From Actinoplanes sp. NBC_00393 (GTDB lineage Bacteria > Actinomycetota > Actinomycetes > Mycobacteriales > Micromonosporaceae): a stretch of 64,000 nt of DNA. The stretch covers positions 7,210,501 to 7,274,500 of the forward strand of contig NZ_CP107942.1 in the NCBI RefSeq assembly GCF_036053395.1, read 5' to 3'. The translations under genes were made by a program, and so were the position numbers. Numbering within the stretch: position 1 is the stretch's first letter; each line of letters opens with the position of its first letter. Under the pieces are notes generated by a model. That model was not told where the DNA came from and searched no databases. It saw only the letters and a program-made list of their open reading frames with translations. Below are positions 14,971-27,531 of the stretch, piece after piece.

Positions 14971-16230
14971 TCAGGAGTAGGTGATGTCGGACGTGGAGTA
15001 CCGGCAGTAGGTGCCGTCCGGCCCGGATCCGGTCTTGGTCGGCTCGTTGCCGCTGCTGTTGCCGGTGAACCGATCACAGATCGAGATCTTCTTCGAGCTG
15101 TCGCCGACGATGGTGATGCCGCTGAAGGTCGCGGTGTCGCCGTAGTTGGTGTTGATCCCGGCGATCGAGGTGCCGGGCGCGGTGGCCCGGATGTTCTGGA
15201 TGACGACCGTGCGCTTGTATTGCGTGGAGCAGTTGCCGCACGAGCGGTAGAGCTTGCCGAAGTTGCTGACCTGGAAGTTCTTGATGGTCAGCGTGCCGCC
15301 GCCGTTGTGCTGGAACACCTTGTCGGAGGCCGACCGGGCGCCGCCGCCGTCGACGGTGGCCACCGTGGAGCTGCCGCCGCGGAAGGTCGCGGCGTCCTCG
15401 CCCACGTCCAGCCACCACACGTTGCGCAGGGTGCAGTTGCCGTCGCAGTGCACGCCGTCGCCGGCCGGGGCGCCGATGATCACGTTCGACAGGGTGGCGC
15501 CGTTGGCCAGCTTGAACATCGGGTCCTGGCTCTCGCTCTGCCCGCCGTCACCGATGCCGTAGTAGCGCTTGTTGCCGCCGTCCAGGCCGCTCGACGGCAC
15601 GCTGATCGTGGCGTTGACCTTCACGCTGCCGGTCTCGCTCGGCCACGGCGTGGTGGGCCCGGTGCCGCCGCCACCGCCACCGCTGCCCATCTTGATGAGC
15701 TGCCACTGCTGGTTGGCGAAGTTCTGGTCGGCGTACTGCACCACGTTGCCACCGTCGGCGGTCGACCACTCGAAGACCTCGAGGGCCTTGCCGCTGTTCC
15801 GGTTGATCAGCTGGATGTTGCTGCCGATGTCCTGGATCTTCCACTGCTGGCTGGTCGCGTTCTTGTCACCGTTGGACTGGATGACCTGCGCGCCGTCGGC
15901 GGTCGAGGCGCCCTGCACGTTGAGGACCTTGCCGCTGTGCTTGGCCTGCAGCCGGTAGTTGCCGCTGCCCATGTCGAGGAACTTGAACTGCTGCCAGTCG
16001 CCGTTGTTCTGCGTCCACTGGTTGATGACCGCGCCGTCGGCGGTGGAGAGGTTCCAGACGTCCAGCACCTTGCCGCTGTGCTGATTCTTCAGCACGTAAT
16101 AGGCGTTGAGATCGATGCTCGCGGCGCTCGCCTGCTGGGCCGTGACGAGGCCGGCCGCGCCGAGCCCCACCGTGGCCAGCACCGTGACGGCCGCAGCCGC
16201 CCAGCGCCGTCGTCTTCTGATCTCACTCAT
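14971..16230 (-). CDS. secreted pectate lyase (PL3) with N-terminal ricin-type lectin domain
   Basis: This 419-residue exported enzyme has a twin-basic signal peptide (RRRRRWAAAAVTVLATVGLGAAGLV, cleavage near ASA-AS at about residue 37). A ricin-B trefoil spans about 40-180, with three repeats of Q-x-W (WQQFKF, SQQWKI, NQQWQL) and GKxLDV/EV motifs. A Gly/Thr/Pro linker follows, then a family 3 pectate lyase domain (about 200-419; VFQHNGGGTLTIKNFQVSNFGKLYRSCG and later CDRFTGNSSG). It cuts polygalacturonate outside the cell by beta-elimination. Many Cys residues fit the extracellular location. The ATG at 16230 follows GGAGAGAA. Upstream lie a possible promoter (TTGACG at 16346-16341 on the minus strand) and an 8-bp palindrome. 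Confidence 0.92.
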   Translation of the reverse strand: MSEIRRRRRWAAAAVTVLATVGLGAAGLVTAQQASAASIDLNAYYVLKNQHSGKVLDVWNLSTADGAVINQWTQNNGDWQQFKFLDMGSGNYRLQAKHSGKVLNVQGASTADGAQVIQSNGDKNATSQQWKIQDIGSNIQLINRNSGKALEVFEWSTADGGNVVQYADQNFANQQWQLIKMGSGGGGGGTGPTTPWPSETGSVKVNATISVPSSGLDGGNKRYYGIGDGGQSESQDPMFKLANGATLSNVIIGAPAGDGVHCDGNCTLRNVWWLDVGEDAATFRGGSSTVATVDGGGARSASDKVFQHNGGGTLTIKNFQVSNFGKLYRSCGNCSTQYKRTVVIQNIRATAPGTSIAGINTNYGDTATFSGITIVGDSSKKISICDRFTGNSSGNEPTKTGSGPDGTYCRYSTSDITYS

Positions 16231-16367
16231 GGTTCTCTCCGTCCGAGGGCATGGGGGAACGGCCGGGCGGCGTACTGTGGGGATGCGCCCGGCCCCTCGC
16301 TTTACAGATGTCCATCGATGTTGTCGCTCACAAACGGCCTCGTCAAGGGACAGGTCATTTGTTTTTT

Positions 16368-16388
16368 GTTGCAGCTATTTGCTGCAAC
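16368..16388. promoter_or_regulatory. perfect palindrome upstream of pectate lyase
   Basis: GTTGCAGC (16368-16375) and GCTGCAAC (16381-16388) form a perfect 8-bp dyad with a 5-bp spacer in an AT-rich island, 20 bp upstream of the probable -35 of the pectate lyase gene. A T-run precedes rather than follows it in either gene direction sense, so an operator or activator site is more likely than a terminator. Confidence 0.5.
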
Positions 16389-16452
16389 TGCCTCGCTGTT
16401 AGCGCAACCACCGCCCACCGCCCGGAACCGGCGGGACCAGGCCGGGAACGGC

Positions 16453-16488
16453 AACCGCCCGGCCCCCGCAAGAGAGGGCCGGGCGGTT
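16453..16488 (-). terminator. terminator of the gatCAB operon
   Basis: AACCGCCCGGCCC (16453-16465) pairs perfectly with GGGCCGGGCGGTT (16476-16488) over a 10-nt loop, 20 bp after the gatB stop codon. Confidence 0.8.
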
Positions 16489-16507
16489 AGGCGTACCGAT
16501 GAAAGGG

Positions 16508-17986
16508 TTAAACGCCGAGACGCTCCAGGATGAGTTCGCGGACGGTCTTGGCATCCGCCTGGCCGCGCGTGGTCTTCATGACCGCGCCCACCAGGGCGCC
16601 GGCGGCGGCCACCTTGCCGTCACGGATCTTGGCGGCGATGTCCGGGTTGGCGGCGATGGCCTCGTCGACCGCGGCGGTGAGCGCGCCGGTGTCGTTGACC
16701 ACCTCGAGACCGCGCGCGGTCATCACCGCTGCGGGCTCACCCTCGCCGGCCACCACGCCCTCCAGGACCTGGCGGGCCAGCTTGTCGTTGAGCTTGCCGT
16801 CGTCGACCAGCTTCTGCAGCGCCGCCACCTGGGCCGGCGTGGCGCCGACCTCGGCGAGCTCGATGCCCTGCTCGTTGGCGCGGCGGGCCAGCTCGCCCAG
16901 CCACCACTTGCGGGCGCCGGCGGGCGACGCGCCTGCAGCGATCGTCTCCTCGATCAGCTCGACCGCGCCGGCGTTCGTGGCCGACTGCATGTCGAGCTCG
17001 CTCATCCCCCACTCCTCGCGGAGACGGGCCCGCTTCGCGCTGGGCTTCTCCGGAAGCGCGGCCTTCAGCTCCGCGACCCACGCCGGGTCCGGCGCGATCG
17101 GGACCAGGTCGGGCTCGGGGAAGTAGCGGTAGTCGGTCGCGGTCTCCTTGGAGCGGCCGGGACGGGTGTCGCCGGTGGTCTCCTGGAAGTGCCGCGTCTC
17201 CTGGAAGATCTTGCCGCCCTCGTCGAGGATGCCCGACTGGCGGATGATCTCGGAGCGGACCGCGCGCTCGACCGAGCGGAGCGAGTTGACGTTCTTCGTC
17301 TCGGTCCGCGTGCCCCACTCCTCACCCGGCCGGTTCAGCGAGGTGTTCACGTCGCAGCGCATCGAGCCCTGCTCCATGCGCACGTCGGAGACGTCCAGCG
17401 AGCGGATGATGTCGCGCAGCTCGGCGACGTAGGCCTTGGCGATCTCGGGAGCGAGCGCGCCGAGGCCGGGCACCGGCTTGGTGACGATCTCGACGAGCGG
17501 GATGCCGGCCCGGTTGTAGTCGACCAGCGACTCGGTGGCGCCGTGGATGCGGCCGGTCGCGCCGCCGACGTGCAGCGTCTTGCCGGTGTCCTCCTCGAGG
17601 TGCACCCGCTCGATGCCGATCCGGTACTCCTTGCCGTCCACGGTCACGTCGACGTAGCCGTCGGTGCAGAGCGGCTCGTCGTACTGCGAGGTCTGGAAGT
17701 TCTTCGGCATGTCCGGGTAGAAGTAGTTCTTCCGGGCCATCCGGCACCACTCGGCGATGTCGCAGTTCAGCGCGAGGCCGATCCGGATGGTCGCCTCGAT
17801 GCCGGCGCGGTTGGCCACCGGCAGCGCGCCCGGCAGGGCCAGGCAGACCGGGCAGACCTGGGTGTTCGGCTCGGCGCCGAAGTCGGTCTTGCAGCCGCAG
17901 AACATCTTCGTCCTCGTGCCCAGCTCGACGTGCGTCTCCAGGCCGATCACCGGCTCGTACCGGGTGAGGATCTCTTCGTAGGTCAT
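16508..17986 (-). CDS. gatB: aspartyl/glutamyl-tRNA amidotransferase subunit B
   Basis: This 492-residue GatB is the tRNA-binding kinase subunit of the amidotransferase that converts mischarged Glu-tRNA(Gln) and Asp-tRNA(Asn). Its diagnostic start is [25 protein letters not shown], followed by the zinc-finger-type Cys pairs CGC and [26 protein letters not shown] is the kinase/phosphate region. [12 protein letters not shown] precedes the helical YqeY tail ([16 protein letters not shown]). Length is normal. It starts with ATG at 17986, 10 bp after gatA, and is the last gene of the unit. Its presence implies the organism makes Gln-tRNA indirectly. Confidence 0.97.
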   Translation of the reverse strand: MTYEEILTRYEPVIGLETHVELGTRTKMFCGCKTDFGAEPNTQVCPVCLALPGALPVANRAGIEATIRIGLALNCDIAEWCRMARKNYFYPDMPKNFQTSQYDEPLCTDGYVDVTVDGKEYRIGIERVHLEEDTGKTLHVGGATGRIHGATESLVDYNRAGIPLVEIVTKPVPGLGALAPEIAKAYVAELRDIIRSLDVSDVRMEQGSMRCDVNTSLNRPGEEWGTRTETKNVNSLRSVERAVRSEIIRQSGILDEGGKIFQETRHFQETTGDTRPGRSKETATDYRYFPEPDLVPIAPDPAWVAELKAALPEKPSAKRARLREEWGMSELDMQSATNAGAVELIEETIAAGASPAGARKWWLGELARRANEQGIELAEVGATPAQVAALQKLVDDGKLNDKLARQVLEGVVAGEGEPAAVMTARGLEVVNDTGALTAAVDEAIAANPDIAAKIRDGKVAAAGALVGAVMKTTRGQADAKTVRELILERLGV

Positions 17987-17996
17987 CGGTTCTCCC

Positions 17997-19460
17997 TCAC
18001 AGCGCCGGCGGGGTCAGCGTGCCGACAGCGGACTCCAGGGCTGCCGCGACCCGGTACATCCGGTCGTCGGCCATCGTCGGTGCCATGATCTGGAAGCCGA
18101 CCGGCAGGCCCTCGGAGAGACCGCAGGGGACCGAGATGGCCGGTCCGCCGTACAGGTTCGTCGGGATGGTGAAGAGGTCGGCGAGATACATCTGGTACGG
18201 GTCGGACGTCCGGGACCCGAACGGGAACGCCACGAACGGCGTGGTCGGCGAGACCAGCACGTCGACCTTCTCGAACGCGGACTGGAAGTCCCGGGTGATC
18301 AGGGTCCGGACCTTCTGCGCCTGGCCGTAGTAGGCGTCGTAGTAACCCGACGACAGGGCATAGGTGCCGATGATGATCCGGCGCTTCACCTCGGCGCCGA
18401 AGCCCGCCTCGCGGGTCAGCGACATGACCTCCTCGAGCGAGCGGTTGCCGTCGTCGCCCTCGCGCAGGCCGTAACGGACACCGTCGAAGCGGGCGAGATT
18501 GGAGGAGCACTCGCTCGGGGCGATCAGGTAGTAGGCCGGCAGCGCGTACTGGAAGTTCGGGCAGGAGACCTCGACGATCTCGGCGCCGAGCTTGACCAGC
18601 GCTTCCAGGCTGTCCTTGAACGCGGCGCTCACACCGGGCTCGGAGCCGTCGCCGGTGAACTCCTTGACGACGCCGAGCTTGACGCCCGACAGATCGCCCT
18701 GCTTCCCGAGTCGCGCGGCGGCGACCACGTCCGGCACGGGCTGCGGGATCGAGGTGGAATCCCGCGGGTCGTGGCCGGCGATCACGGCGTGGAGCAGGGC
18801 GGCGTCCTCGACCGTGCGGGCACAGGGACCCGGGGTGTCCAGGGAGGACGAGAAGGCGATCAGGCCGTACCGGCTCGTTCCGCCGTAGGTCGGCTTGGCG
18901 CCGACCGTGCCGGTGACCGCGCCGGGCTGGCGGATCGAGCCACCGGTGTCGGTGCCGATTGCGAGCGGGGCCTCGTACGCGGCGAGCGCCGCCGCGGAGC
19001 CGCCACCCGAACCACCCGGGATGCGACCGAGGTCCCACGGGTTGTTCGTCGGGCCGTAAGCGCTGTACTCCGTCGACGACCCCATGGCGAACTCGTCCAT
19101 GTTGGTCTTGCCGAGGATCGGCATGCCGGCCTTCTTCAGCCGCTCGACGATGGTCGCGTCGTACGGCGGCTTCCAGCCTTCGAGGATCTTGGAGGCGGCG
19201 GTGGTCGGGATGCCCTTGGTGGTCACCACGTCCTTGACCGCGATCGGCACACCGGCCAGCGGCCCGGTGACCTCGCCCCGGTCAACTCTTGCTGCCGCTT
19301 CGAGGGCGCCTTCGCGGTCGACGTGCAGGAACGCGTGCACTCGATCATCAACTGCGGAGATGCGATCGAGGTGCGCGGTGGCGACCTCGACGGCAGAGAC
19401 CTCCTTCGCGGTGATCAACTTGCTGAGGTCAGCCGCGGACATCCTGGTCAGGTCAGTCAC
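17997..19460 (-). CDS. gatA: aspartyl/glutamyl-tRNA amidotransferase subunit A
   Basis: This 487-residue amidase subunit releases ammonia from glutamine for GatB. The amidase signature shows the Ser-cisSer-Lys triad: Lys in PIAVKDVV (about residue 75), and the Ser residues in [14 protein letters not shown] and [11 protein letters not shown] (about 150-177). It starts with GTG at 19460 after AGGAGGACTGATC and lies three bases after gatC, so the genes are coupled. Full length and without odd features. Confidence 0.97.
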   Translation of the reverse strand: MTDLTRMSAADLSKLITAKEVSAVEVATAHLDRISAVDDRVHAFLHVDREGALEAAARVDRGEVTGPLAGVPIAVKDVVTTKGIPTTAASKILEGWKPPYDATIVERLKKAGMPILGKTNMDEFAMGSSTEYSAYGPTNNPWDLGRIPGGSGGGSAAALAAYEAPLAIGTDTGGSIRQPGAVTGTVGAKPTYGGTSRYGLIAFSSSLDTPGPCARTVEDAALLHAVIAGHDPRDSTSIPQPVPDVVAAARLGKQGDLSGVKLGVVKEFTGDGSEPGVSAAFKDSLEALVKLGAEIVEVSCPNFQYALPAYYLIAPSECSSNLARFDGVRYGLREGDDGNRSLEEVMSLTREAGFGAEVKRRIIIGTYALSSGYYDAYYGQAQKVRTLITRDFQSAFEKVDVLVSPTTPFVAFPFGSRTSDPYQMYLADLFTIPTNLYGGPAISVPCGLSEGLPVGFQIMAPTMADDRMYRVAAALESAVGTLTPPAL

Positions 19461-19462
19461 GA

Positions 19463-19762
19463 TCAGTCCTCCTCATCCAGGATGCGCGGCACCCGGAACC
19501 GGCCCTCGTACGCGTCGGGCGCGCCGGAGAGCGCCTCGTCCTGCGTCAAGCTCGGCACGGGAACGTCGTCGCGGTACACGTTGGTCAGCGGCACCGAGTG
19601 CGAGGTCGGCGGGATGTCCTCCGCGGCCACCTCACCGACCCGCGCGACCGACTGCAGGATCACGTCGAGCTGTCCCGCGAATCGATCGAGCTCCTCTTCG
19701 GTCACGGCGAGCCGCGACAGGCGCGCCAGGTGCGCTACCTCTTCGCGGGAGATGGCGGCCAT
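19463..19762 (-). CDS. gatC: aspartyl/glutamyl-tRNA amidotransferase subunit C
   Basis: This 99-residue GatC wraps around GatA and holds the GatCAB complex together. The N-terminal helices have the family pattern [33 protein letters not shown], and the C-terminal part contains [18 protein letters not shown] and the RFRVPRIL end. It starts with ATG at 19762 behind GAGGGGG. The gene begins 13 bp after the stop of the GGDEF-EAL gene, so the two may share a transcript. Confidence 0.96.
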   Translation of the reverse strand: MAAISREEVAHLARLSRLAVTEEELDRFAGQLDVILQSVARVGEVAAEDIPPTSHSVPLTNVYRDDVPVPSLTQDEALSGAPDAYEGRFRVPRILDEED

Positions 19763-19775
19763 CCTGCCCCCTCAT

Positions 19776-21860
19776 TTAGTTCGACGGTTTGCCTGATTCT
19801 ATTTTCCGGGGATGGACCGGCCGGTACCGGGCCAGCCACTCGGCGAGATCAGCGGCCGGCATCGGGCGCGCGTGGAACCAGCCCTGCGCTGTGTGGCATC
19901 CGGCGGCGGCCAGGAGCCGCCAGGTCGCCTCGTCCTCCACCCCCTCGGCGACGGCACGCAGGCCGAGGGCCTCGGCAAGACCGATCACCGATCGTACGAT
20001 CGCCGCGTCGCCCCGGTCCGTCGCCATACCCAGCACGAACGACCTGTCGATCTTCACCTCGGAGAGCGGCAGCCGGCGCAGATGCTGCAACGACGAGTAG
20101 CCGGTGCCGAAGTCGTCCAGCGAGATCGCGACCCCCATCCGGCTCAGCCGGGTGGTGGTGTCCAGCACCCGGTGCGGGTCGGCCATCAGGGCACTCTCGG
20201 TGATCTCCAGCTGGAGCAGCTCGGCCGGGACCGCGTAGCGGTGCAGGAGCCCGGCGACCCGATCCGCGATGTCCCCGGCGTGCAGGTCGCGGGCGCTGAC
20301 GTTGACCGCGGCCCGCAACGGCTTCTTCTGCTTCTGCCAAGCGGCCGGCTGCTGCTTCTGCCATGCGGCCAGCTGCGCGATCACCTCCTCCAGGACCCGG
20401 TTGGTCAGCAACCGCATCACCGGGGTGGGCTCGGCCACCCGCAGCAGCTCGTCCGGGCCGACTGTGCCGCGCTCCGGGTGCCGCCAGCGCAGCAGCGCCT
20501 CCACACCGATCACCTCGCCGGTCGCGATGGCGATCTGCGGCTGGTAGAAGAGCATGATCCCGTCGTCCGGGGCCTCGCGGCGCAGCGCGGTCCGCAGGTC
20601 GGCGAGCAGCGCCAGCCGCTCCGGCGAGTGGTGTGCGGCGTCCGGGCCGTGCACCGCGATCTGGTCGCCGCGCTGCTTCGCCTCGTACATCGCGGCCTCG
20701 GCCTCACGCAGCAGGGTGCCGCCGTCACGCCGGCCGGACTGCAGCGCGATCCCGATCGAGGCGCTCACCTCGATCGGTGTGCCGTCCATCAGGAACGGGC
20801 GGCTCAACGTCTCGGCCAGGTGCTGCGCGATCCGGCGGGCCGCGGCCGGGCCCTCGACCCGGGTGGCGAGCACCGCGAACTCGTCGCCGCCCAGCCGGAC
20901 GACCAGATCGTGGGCGGGGACCGCGGCGGCGAGACGGCCCGCCACCCGGGTCAGCAGGCGGTCGCCGGCGCCATGGCCGAGGGCGTCGTTGACCGTGCGG
21001 AACCGGTCGAGATCCAGCAGCAACAGCGCCCGCCGGCGGTCCGGGGCGCGCTCGGTCATCGCGGCCTGCAGCGCCCGGCGGTTCGGCAGGCCGGTCAGCG
21101 TGTCGAACCGGGTGGCCCGCTCCGACTCACCGGCCCAGCGGACCATCCGGTGCACGGCGTGCAGCGCCAGCAGAGCCAGCGGCAGCAGGGCCGGGCTGAC
21201 GTGGGCGGCGACCAGGACGACCGGGCTGAGCAGGAGCAGGGCGGCGGTGGCCAGCAGGTCGGCGTGCACCCGCCGCCGGTAACTACGCGGGCGGCCGTCG
21301 GCGGTCCAGCGACGGACCACGGCGGCGACCGCGTACCGGGCGGCGATCCACACCGCCGCGGCGGCGCAGGTGAGCGCGGCGTCCCGCCAACCCGGCTGGG
21401 GACCGATCCGCAACGAGGTGAGCGCAGCCACGGCCGTGGCGGCTCCGAGCGCGGCAGCGTGCTGCAGCGCCAGATGCAGGGTGCGGCGCAGTGAATGCCG
21501 CATCCGTACGCCGGCGACGGTCACCGCGACCAGCTGAACAGCCAGCGCGGGAGGCCCACCCCAGGCCAGCATGATCGCGAAGGTGAAACAGATCGACGGC
21601 AGGATGACGGCGCTGGCCCGGCGCCCCGGAACCAGGTAGGGCCGGACGTCGGCGACCACGGCCAGCAGCGCCATGGTCCAGAACCCGGACGGCAGCCCGG
21701 CGAACGAGCCTGGGTCCGCCGCCCAGAGGATCAGCGCTGCGGCGACGGCCACAACCGTCGTGATGAGAACGGTCCGCCGGTGCGGCGGACCTGTCTCGTT
21801 CCGGGCCACCTCAGGAGCGGCGGCCCGGAACGTGGCCATGCGGGGGCGAGCGGCATCCAT
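19776..21860 (-). CDS. membrane GGDEF-EAL cyclic-di-GMP enzyme, both sites intact
   Basis: This 694-residue protein has about six to eight hydrophobic spans (residues 30-245), a GGDEF domain (about 255-415; LTGLPNRRALQ, RLGGDEFAVLA) and a C-terminal EAL domain (about 430-685). The EAL domain keeps all usual signatures: VEALLRWRHPERG, AVNVSARDL, EITESALM, DDFGTGYSS, VKIDRSFV and VAEGVED. It could therefore both make and break cyclic-di-GMP, unlike the damaged paralogue at 6157-8784. A short repeated stretch, AAWQKQQPAAWQKQKK, sits in the EAL domain before the catalytic Asn. The ATG at 21860 is used; an in-frame ATG seven codons on is an alternative. It lies 13 bp upstream of gatC. Confidence 0.92.
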   Translation of the reverse strand: MDAARPRMATFRAAAPEVARNETGPPHRRTVLITTVVAVAAALILWAADPGSFAGLPSGFWTMALLAVVADVRPYLVPGRRASAVILPSICFTFAIMLAWGGPPALAVQLVAVTVAGVRMRHSLRRTLHLALQHAAALGAATAVAALTSLRIGPQPGWRDAALTCAAAAVWIAARYAVAAVVRRWTADGRPRSYRRRVHADLLATAALLLLSPVVLVAAHVSPALLPLALLALHAVHRMVRWAGESERATRFDTLTGLPNRRALQAAMTERAPDRRRALLLLDLDRFRTVNDALGHGAGDRLLTRVAGRLAAAVPAHDLVVRLGGDEFAVLATRVEGPAAARRIAQHLAETLSRPFLMDGTPIEVSASIGIALQSGRRDGGTLLREAEAAMYEAKQRGDQIAVHGPDAAHHSPERLALLADLRTALRREAPDDGIMLFYQPQIAIATGEVIGVEALLRWRHPERGTVGPDELLRVAEPTPVMRLLTNRVLEEVIAQLAAWQKQQPAAWQKQKKPLRAAVNVSARDLHAGDIADRVAGLLHRYAVPAELLQLEITESALMADPHRVLDTTTRLSRMGVAISLDDFGTGYSSLQHLRRLPLSEVKIDRSFVLGMATDRGDAAIVRSVIGLAEALGLRAVAEGVEDEATWRLLAAAGCHTAQGWFHARPMPAADLAEWLARYRPVHPRKIESGKPSN

Positions 21861-22080
21861 GCGACCTCCACGATGGCCTCGATCACCGATCGCCTACACC
21901 ATAGATCCATATGGTCTTTTTTGCGCTAAAGCGCCTATGAGTTACTAAACCGTCATAAGCCAATAGACGTGAGAACCATCACGATTCGCCCGAATGGGTG
22001 ACCGTCGCCCGTCGCAGCCGCCTCCCCGCCGCGGCACGGCGGCCGCGGCGGGTGTGGCTGCGTTTTGCGCCACCCCGACG
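21861..22080. other. AT-rich promoter region upstream of the GGDEF-EAL/gatCAB unit
   Basis: An AT-rich island (about 21895-21975) is the only low-GC stretch here and probably carries the promoter for the minus-strand GGDEF-EAL gene. It contains small dyads: ACCATA/TATGGT around CCATATGG (about 21898-21914), and GCGCTAAAGCGC near 21922-21934. No clear -35/-10 pair can be fixed. Confidence 0.4.
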
Positions 22081-22900
22081 GTATGCAGTCGGCCACGCGG
22101 AGTTTGGCGCAGCGCGCGGCGGCGTTCGGCTGGCTGCGCGGGTCTGCGCCAGGCGGCGCCTCCGCGGCGTGCAGGCGGCCACGCGGCGTGTGGCGCGGCG
22201 GCGTGCAGACGGCCACGCGGTGTGTGGCGCGGCGCGCAGCGGCGTTCGGCCGGCTGCGCGGGCCTACGGCATGCGGCGCCCCCGCGGCGTGCAGGCGGCC
22301 ACGCAGCATGTGGCGCGGCGGCGTGCAGACGGCCACGCGGTGTGTGGCGCGGCGCGCAGCGGCGTTCGGCCGGCTGCGCGGGCCTACGGCATGCGGCGCC
22401 CCCGCGACGTGCAGTTTCCCCAGCGGCGTGCAGGCGCCACGCGGTGTATGGCGCGGCGTACCGCGGCGTTCGACTAGCTGCGCGGGTCTGCGGCATGCGG
22501 CGCCCCCGCGGTGTGCAGGCGGCCCCGCGGCGTGCCAGCGGCCCCGCGGCGTGCCAGCGGCCCCGCGGCGTGCCAGCGGCCCCGCGGTGTGCCGGCGCCC
22601 TCGCGGTGTGCCGGCGGCCCCGCGGTGTGGCGCGGCGCACGGGCGGCGTTCGGCTAGCTGCGCAGCGCGCGGCAGCGTCCGGCCATCAACGCAGCGCATG
22701 GCGGGCCTTCGGCCACCAGCGCGGCGCGTGGCAGCGCCCGGCCAGGCCGCCAACACACGGCGCGGCGGGCGATCGGCCACACGCGCGGCGCACCGCGGCG
22801 TCCGGCCGGCTGCGCCGTGTGCGGATAGCGCGCAGCGGCCGCGGTGTTCGGCCGACCGCCCGATGTGCCCAGTCCGGCGTGGCAGCCGCGTAGTGTCGGG
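22081..22900. repeat. GC-rich tandem repeat array, 120-bp and 19-bp periods
   Basis: About 0.8 kb of very GC-rich repeats. A unit of exactly 120 bp runs from about 22081: the 60 bases at 22201-22260 recur unchanged at 22321-22380, and a diverged copy lies at 22081-22140. Shortened copies follow to about 22500. From about 22510 to 22630 a 19-20-bp unit (core CGGCCCCGCGGCGTGCCAG) repeats about six to seven times. Degenerate GGCGTTCGGC-containing copies continue to about 22870. Open frames exist on both strands only because the unit lacks stops. None has a ribosome site or protein-like composition, so nothing is annotated as coding. Confidence 0.8.
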
Positions 22901-22914
22901 CGGTCGGCCCTAGC

Positions 22915-22938
22915 GGTCAGCAGGCGTGCCTGCTGACC
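22915..22938 (-). terminator. ligA terminator
   Basis: GGTCAGCAGGC (22915-22925) and GCCTGCTGACC (22928-22938) form a perfect 11-bp stem with a 2-nt loop, 34 bp after the ligA stop codon. Confidence 0.75.
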
Positions 22939-22971
22939 CGACCGAATACCGCGAGACGCGTGGGCCCGCGA

Positions 22972-25410
<2,439 letters not shown>

Positions 25411-25451
25411 CTACGAGGCACGGTAGTCGCACCCCCCGACAAAACGGGGGC

Positions 25452-26441
25452 TCACACCTCCGAGATGCGCCGACCGGCTTCGGTGCACGCTTTGAGCAGC
25501 GCTCTCGCGTACCCCGGAGTTGCTCCTGCCAGGCCGCAGGCCGGTGTGATCACCACCTGCTCGGGCAGGCGCGCGGCAGGGAAGCCCAGCCGCTGCCAGA
25601 GCGTGCGCACCCGCTCGGCGATCTTCTTCGAGTCCGGCCGGGAAGTGCCGGTCGACGGCGCCGCGCCCGCGAAGATCCCCAGGCCGGCCTCGATCGCCTC
25701 GCCCAGCGGGTCGAGGTCCTTCACCAGCGACAGGTCCAGCGCCACCGCGGCCGCGGAGGAGTCCCGGACCACCTGCAGCGGAACGGAAGGCGCGCAGCAG
25801 TGCAGGATCACCGGCGTGCCGACCGTCTCGACGACGGTCCGCAGGCGCGTCGCCGCGTCCGGGCCGTCGACCTTGCGGTAGGCGGAGAGGCCGCTCTCGG
25901 TCGGCACCTGCCCGGCGAGCACTGCGGGCAGTGACGGCTCGTCCAGCTGGAGCAGCACGGTCGCTCCGGGCACCCGCTTGCGGACGTCCTCGACGTGCCG
26001 GCGCAGGCCCTCGGCGAGGGAGTCGGTGAGATCGCGGACCGCGCCGGGGTCGCGCAGCATCCGGCCGCCGATCGGCAGGTCCAGGCCGGCCGCGAGCGTC
26101 CACGGGCCGGTCGCCTGGATCTTCAGCGGCCCGGCGTAGCCGTCGGCCTGCTCGGTTAGCTGGTCCAGGTCGCGTTCCAGCAGGTCAGCTGTACGGCGAA
26201 GATCCTTGCCGGGACGCGAGGCGATCTGCCAGCGACCGGCGTACAGCTGGACCGGGAGCTCCACCAGGAAACCGGCGCCACGGCCGATCATGTCGGCGCC
26301 CGGGCCACGGTCGGGCAGCTCCGGCAGGTGCGGCAGGTCGGGCAGCTCGCCGAGGACGATGCGCTGCGCCTCGGCGATGTCCGTGCCGGGCAGCGAGCCG
26401 ATGCCGGTGGCGGCGCCGGCGGACCACGGGAACTCAGGCAT
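25452..26441 (-). CDS. MetE C-terminal-domain-like protein (putative methionine synthase, B12-independent type)
   Basis: This 329-residue protein resembles only the catalytic half of cobalamin-independent methionine synthase. It has an early [13 protein letters not shown] motif, the barrel motif [15 protein letters not shown], and candidate zinc ligands in [12 protein letters not shown] (His, Cys) and [10 protein letters not shown] (Cys). The N-terminal folate-binding half of MetE is absent, so a different methyl donor or another methyl transfer reaction is possible. The ATG at 26441 lies inside the end of mnmA (8-bp overlap), indicating coupling. The same gene sits between mnmA and ligA in many actinobacteria (Rv3015c-like), suggesting a conserved but unproven role. 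Confidence 0.85.
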   Translation of the reverse strand: MPEFPWSAGAATGIGSLPGTDIAEAQRIVLGELPDLPHLPELPDRGPGADMIGRGAGFLVELPVQLYAGRWQIASRPGKDLRRTADLLERDLDQLTEQADGYAGPLKIQATGPWTLAAGLDLPIGGRMLRDPGAVRDLTDSLAEGLRRHVEDVRKRVPGATVLLQLDEPSLPAVLAGQVPTESGLSAYRKVDGPDAATRLRTVVETVGTPVILHCCAPSVPLQVVRDSSAAAVALDLSLVKDLDPLGEAIEAGLGIFAGAAPSTGTSRPDSKKIAERVRTLWQRLGFPAARLPEQVVITPACGLAGATPGYARALLKACTEAGRRISEV

Positions 26442-27522
26442 TGGCCGAGGCCCGGGAGCCCGCGGTGATGGTGGCCGAGCCGAGCACGACGTCACCGTCC
26501 GGGTCCGGCCGGTAGGCGACGATCGCCTGCCCCGCCGCGACACCCCGGGCCGGCGAGGTCAGCCGGGCGGTCAGGCCGCCGTCAGCCACCGAGACCGAGG
26601 CGCCGACCACCTCACCGTGGGCACGCAACTGCACCTCACACGAGACATCCGCCGAAATTTCGTGCCATATCGGGCGGGTGGCGGTGACCACGTCGACCTC
26701 GAGATCCTCGCGCGGGCCCACGGTCACCGTGTTGTTCACCGGGGTGATCGACAAGACATACCGAGGCCGGCCGTCGGCGGCGGGAACCCGCAGGTCGAGA
26801 CCCTTGCGCTGGCCGATGGTGAACCCGTATGCCCCGTTGTGCGTCCCGAGTTTCTCCCCGGTCCGCCCGTCCACGATGTCCCCCGGCGCCGACCCGAGCC
26901 GGCTCTCCAGGAATCCGCGCGTGTCCCCGTCCGAGATGAAGCAGATGTCGTGCGAATCCGGCTTGTCCGCCACCGCCAGCCCGCGCGCCGCAGCCTCGGC
27001 CCGCACCTGCTCCTTGGTCGAGTCACCGAGCGGGAACATCGCCCGGTCCAGCTGGTCGCGGGTCAGCACGGCCAGCACGTAGGACTGGTCCTTCGCCAGA
27101 TCGACGCTGCGGCGCAGCAGACCGTCCCCGCCCAGCCGGGCGTGGTGCCCCGTGACCACGGCGTCGAAGCCGAGGGCCACCGCCCGGTCCAGCACGGCCG
27201 CGAACTTGATCTTCTCATTGCAGCGCAGGCAGGGATTCGGCGTACGCCCAGCCGCATACTCGTTCACGAAGTCGTCGACGACGCTGTCGTGGAACTCCTC
27301 GGCCATGTCCCACACGTAGAACGGGATCCCGATCACATCGGCCGCCCGGCGCGCATCCCGGGAGTCCTCCAGGGTGCAGCAGCCGCGCGCCCCGGTCCGG
27401 AACGTCTGAGGGTTACGCGCCAGCGCCAGGTGCACACCGGTGACGTCGTGACCGGCCTCCCGGGCGCGCGCAGCGGCAACCGCCGAATCGACACCGCCCG
27501 ACATGGCCGCAAGAACTCGCAT
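26434..27522 (-). CDS. mnmA: tRNA-specific 2-thiouridylase MnmA
   Basis: This 362-residue enzyme places sulfur at position 2 of the wobble uridine of Lys/Glu/Gln tRNAs. It has the N-terminal PP-loop ([13 protein letters not shown]), the nucleophile Cys in [14 protein letters not shown], and the second catalytic Cys in [12 protein letters not shown]. The C-terminal beta-barrel ends with [16 protein letters not shown]. The ATG at 27522 is preferred to the TTG two codons earlier. It follows the cysteine desulfurase gene by 9 bp, which supplies the persulfide sulfur, so the pair forms a functional sulfur-transfer unit. Confidence 0.96.
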   Translation of the reverse strand: MRVLAAMSGGVDSAVAAARAREAGHDVTGVHLALARNPQTFRTGARGCCTLEDSRDARRAADVIGIPFYVWDMAEEFHDSVVDDFVNEYAAGRTPNPCLRCNEKIKFAAVLDRAVALGFDAVVTGHHARLGGDGLLRRSVDLAKDQSYVLAVLTRDQLDRAMFPLGDSTKEQVRAEAAARGLAVADKPDSHDICFISDGDTRGFLESRLGSAPGDIVDGRTGEKLGTHNGAYGFTIGQRKGLDLRVPAADGRPRYVLSITPVNNTVTVGPREDLEVDVVTATRPIWHEISADVSCEVQLRAHGEVVGASVSVADGGLTARLTSPARGVAAGQAIVAYRPDPDGDVVLGSATITAGSRASANA

Positions 27523-27531
27523 GCTCAAAGC

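Noticed and set aside
21945..22913. Repeat-containing open frames on both strands at 22 kb (up to about 300 codons)
   Set aside because: They exist only because the 120-bp unit has no stops. All have Ala/Arg/Pro-rich repetitive translations and no ribosome-binding site, so the DNA repeat is the better explanation.
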